A model generated the notes under the pieces. The model saw only the letters and a program-made list of their open reading frames with translations, ran no database searches and had not been told where the DNA came from. Below, piece by piece: positions 61,593-64,000 of a DNA stretch of 64,000 nt; the stretch's first letter is position 1; every line of letters starts with the position of its first letter. The DNA lies in assembly GCF_029891735.1 (NCBI RefSeq), contig NZ_JANQDH010000090.1, positions 1-64,000 of the forward strand, read 5' to 3'. This DNA comes from Chrysosporum bergii ANA360D. Its GTDB lineage: Bacteria; Cyanobacteriota; Cyanobacteriia; Cyanobacteriales; Nostocaceae. The translations under genes and the position numbers were made by a program.

Positions 61593-62831
61593 TTAAGTTA
61601 AAGATTCTAAATAATCGCGGACCATATTGCGGCGTTTGGGCTGGCGGAGTTTCTGCAATGCTTTAGATTCAATTTGTCGGACTCTTTCTCTCGACAAGTC
61701 AAGAGCGCGACCAATTTCCGCTAATGAGTAAGAATGACCATCGGACAAACCAAAACGCATGAGAATCACATCCCGTTCGCGGCTGGTTAAATCTAACAAC
61801 AAACGATACAAATCTTTTTGTAAGGATTCTCGCATCAACACATCTTCTGGGCTAACGCTGTCAGTTTCTAGCAATTCTCCTAACTCTGTATCTTTATCTT
61901 TGCCAACTTTTGTGTCTAAAGAAACAGAACGGGGTACTTTAAGCAAGACCTCCCGCACCTGAATTGGTGTCATTTCTAACTCAACTGCTAGGTCTTCCAG
62001 GGTGGGAGTGTAGCCTTTTTCTTGAGCAATTTTGCGTTGAGCTTTTTTAATTTTGTTCAGCTTTTCTGTTATGTGAACAGGTAGGCGAATTGTCCGACTG
62101 GAAGTAGCGATCGCCCGGGTAATTCCCTGACGAATCCACCAGTAAGCGTAAGTACTAAAGCGATATCCTTTAGTGGGGTCGAATTTTTCTACTGCTCTTT
62201 CTAAACCCAAAGTCCCTTCTTGAACTAAATCTAATAGTTCTAAACCACGATTTTGATATTTTTTAGCAATGGAGACTACCAAGCGCAAATTGGCTTTAAT
62301 CATATGTGCTTTGGCTTGAAGTCCTTGGCTCTGTACTTGCTCTAGTTCTTCTAGTGTTAACTTGGCAATTTCTGCCCAGCGTCGCTTACCATGAGCTAAG
62401 GTTGGTTTCAGATCCGGTAAATTGACCCCAGCAGTAGTAGCCCACCTTTCTAAAGAAGGGCGGTGTCCTAGTTCTGATGTTAAACGCTCTTGAACTTCAA
62501 TTAATTTTAAAAATGGGGTAACGATTTCATCACCTCGCTTTGCGGCTTGGGCTAGTATATTCCGCATCCGCAAATATCGCTGTACTTTTTGTGCTTCGGC
62601 AACTTCTTCATCTCGTCCTAAAAGTCGAACTCGCCCAATTTCCTGAAGATATAAACGTACTAAATCAGTACTTCTACGGTTACTGTTTGGGCTATCAATG
62701 GCAGCTGTTTCTAACTCCTGAATATCATCTAGGGATAACTCACCATCATCAACCGTTAATTCTGTGTCCCAAGCCTGGCGGTACTTTTTGGCTTTCAAAC
62801 CGCTATCTGTGTGAAAAGATGTTGCTGACAT
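61593..62831 (-). CDS. sigC: Group 2 sigma factor SigC
   Basis: 412 aa. Region 1.2 (STDLVRLYLQEIGRVRLLGR), region 2 (KANLRLVVSIAKKYQNRGLE, LLDLVQEGTLGLERAVEKFD, GYRFSTYAYWWIRQGITRAI), region 3 (RTIRLPVHITEKLNKIKKAQ) and region 4 (LTSRERDVILMRFGLSDGHS, LSRERVRQIESKALQKLR) are all present. Group 2 factors resemble RpoD but are dispensable. The sigC name rests on the adjacent furA, the Anabaena order I recall. A stop 122 bp before furA. The 469-bp upstream gap (62832-63300) holds no gene I can see. Confidence 0.88.
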   Translation of the reverse strand: MSATSFHTDSGLKAKKYRQAWDTELTVDDGELSLDDIQELETAAIDSPNSNRRSTDLVRLYLQEIGRVRLLGRDEEVAEAQKVQRYLRMRNILAQAAKRGDEIVTPFLKLIEVQERLTSELGHRPSLERWATTAGVNLPDLKPTLAHGKRRWAEIAKLTLEELEQVQSQGLQAKAHMIKANLRLVVSIAKKYQNRGLELLDLVQEGTLGLERAVEKFDPTKGYRFSTYAYWWIRQGITRAIATSSRTIRLPVHITEKLNKIKKAQRKIAQEKGYTPTLEDLAVELEMTPIQVREVLLKVPRSVSLDTKVGKDKDTELGELLETDSVSPEDVLMRESLQKDLYRLLLDLTSRERDVILMRFGLSDGHSYSLAEIGRALDLSRERVRQIESKALQKLRQPKRRNMVRDYLESLT

Positions 62832-63300
62832 AAGGTCGTCTCAATGGCTCCAGGTAACAATAGATTACGGTCAGATAATTAACTGTTGCTATTGTTCCCG
62901 TGATTCAATATGAACTAACACGGTAGAGTTTTTCAGTAAAGTTTTCAAAAAAAACATACTGATGTTTTCTAACACTAATACCAGGTTTTGTTGGTTTAAC
63001 GTTAGAATTGAACCAATAGCTATTCAAATCTATATCTAGGGTTTATATGAAAAATTACTAACTCAGCATTTTCATATTATTTAACGAGATTGATCATTAT
63101 TGATGACTACTTTGTAAAAATGATGGTTATCATTGGTATAGTCACATCTACAAGGGCATAAAAGTAATATCCAGAAAATTTCTGATTTTTTTCTCAGGAA
63201 TATTGGCGAATAATCACAAGTTATCATCTGTGGTGATTCATTTACTAATATTTACTTAGAAAAAATGTCAAAATAAATTACTTTCATTGAGATTTAATAC
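62832..63300. other. Intergenic region between sigC and gpsA
   Basis: 469 bp, AT-rich, with no ORF, hairpin or RNA gene recognised. It should contain the sigC promoter. The gpsA stop codon lies at its edge. Confidence 0.5.
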
Positions 63301-64000
63301 TTAGTTATACTCCGGCTTGATATCTCGTAACATTAATTCCTCTAATGCTTGTCGGGGGGTAATTTCTCCTTGCAGTAAGCGATAAACTTGCTCAGTGATG
63401 GGCACGGTAATACTGTGGTGCTGGGCGTGTCTTAATAAGACTCGGCAAGTGTTCACACCTTCGGCTGTTCCTGGTAAGTCAGCAAGAACTTCTGTTAGGG
63501 TTTTACCACTAGCCATTTGATAACCCACCTGGTAGTTACGACTGAGAGGACTGTTGCAAGTTGCTAACAAGTCCCCTAGACCGGATAAACCATAAAATGT
63601 TTCTGTATTTGCCCCCCAACTTCTGCCAATACGAATTATTTCTGTGAGTCCACGGGTAACTAAGGCGGCTTTGGCATTAGTGCCTAGATGTAAGCCGTCA
63701 CAAACACCAGCAGCGATCGCCATAATATTTTTTAATGTCCCCCCTAGTTCTACCCCTATGGGGTCGGGATTTGTGTATACCCGGAAACAAGGAGAAGAAA
63801 ATACCATCTGCACAAGTTCTGCCGCTGCTTGGTTTTGACTGGCCACTACAGTTGCTGCTGGTAATGATTGTTCAATTTCTTTTGATAGATTAGGACCTGA
63901 TAAAACCACTACCGGATGATGGGGGAAAGCTGTTTGCCAAATTTGGGAGGGTGTCAAGGTAGTTTGAGGATCTAAGCCTTTTGTAGCCGTGACAAAAATT
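63301..64000 (-). CDS. gpsA: Glycerol-3-phosphate dehydrogenase [NAD(P)+], C-terminal part
   Basis: The 5' end lies beyond the right edge of the window. The visible ~233 residues begin FVTATKGLDPQ (with the catalytic Lys region) and continue VVVLSGPNLSKEIEQSLPAA, GVELGGTLKNIMAIAAGVCD, NAKAALVTRGLTEIIRIG, FYGLSGLGDLLATCNSPLSR. These are the GpsA motifs. The enzyme makes sn-glycerol 3-phosphate for membrane lipids. C-terminal end complete. Confidence 0.95.
   Translation of the reverse strand, partial: IFVTATKGLDPQTTLTPSQIWQTAFPHHPVVVLSGPNLSKEIEQSLPAATVVASQNQAAAELVQMVFSSPCFRVYTNPDPIGVELGGTLKNIMAIAAGVCDGLHLGTNAKAALVTRGLTEIIRIGRSWGANTETFYGLSGLGDLLATCNSPLSRNYQVGYQMASGKTLTEVLADLPGTAEGVNTCRVLLRHAQHHSITVPITEQVYRLLQGEITPRQALEELMLRDIKPEYN

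Overview
The window comes from a heterocyst-type filamentous cyanobacterium (Nostocales, close to Anabaena/Nostoc and relatives). The evidence is frequent HIP1 octamers (GCGATCGC), cyanobacterial markers (ycf54, a thylakoid-type ftsH, crtE next to the DUF212 gene), an alternative terminal oxidase cluster of the type used in heterocysts, and the gene order cobN / peptidoglycan-binding protein / furA / sigC, which I recall from Anabaena sp. PCC 7120. Most of the window is ordinary chromosomal backbone with short accessory patches.

Layout. 1-700: decayed IS200/IS605 element abutting pepP. 2.2-7.7 kb: FG-GAP protein, then a minus-strand run prfB (with its +1 programmed frameshift), a 50-aa DUF3285 gene, ybeY, dgkA, trpG/pabA and a metal-dependent hydrolase. 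8-12 kb: a SigF-like sigma factor, a small GG-containing peptide and cydAB. 12.6-18 kb: folD, crtE, DUF212, a SPOR-like secreted protein, ycf54 (with a 161-bp MITE just upstream of its start), a SnoaL-like protein and pdxJ. 18.2-21.2 kb: accessory patch with a Bpu10I-like nuclease relic and a membrane-anchored metacaspase fused to a PstS-like binding domain. 23-27.5 kb: two DUF2231 membrane proteins and coxBAC lacking CuA ligands (quinol oxidase type). 27.6-34 kb: triple BON protein, XRE-ImmA regulator, Rieske oxygenase, modA and a fused modBC.

34.3-40.1 kb is the most unusual stretch: two tandem GG-leader peptides, a sigma factor with a DUF1822 partner, and a secreted repeat peptide followed by a strong stem-loop, a radical SAM/SPASM maturase-like enzyme and a second secreted protein. 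This last set looks like a RiPP-type cassette. Then come ftsH with an overlapping 43-aa upstream gene, and an AT-rich, HIP1-free patch with a Uma2 nuclease and a single-chain type IIG restriction-modification enzyme.

46.4-64 kb: secreted protein, glucokinase, histidine phosphatase, FAD oxidoreductase (possibly the remains of a SelD fusion), a small hypothetical, two pentapeptide-repeat proteins, a GAF histidine kinase, cobN, the peptidoglycan-binding protein convergent with furA, sigC, and the start-less gpsA running off the right edge.

Two repeat families are new to me. One is a MITE with about 22-bp terminal inverted repeats and perfect 8-bp target duplications (16209-16369 and 50872-51033). 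The other is a palindromic repeat of about 90 bp in three copies (about 18.2, 22.6 and 51.0 kb), one interrupted by the MITE and one by a different short insert. No rRNA, tRNA or CRISPR array was found.
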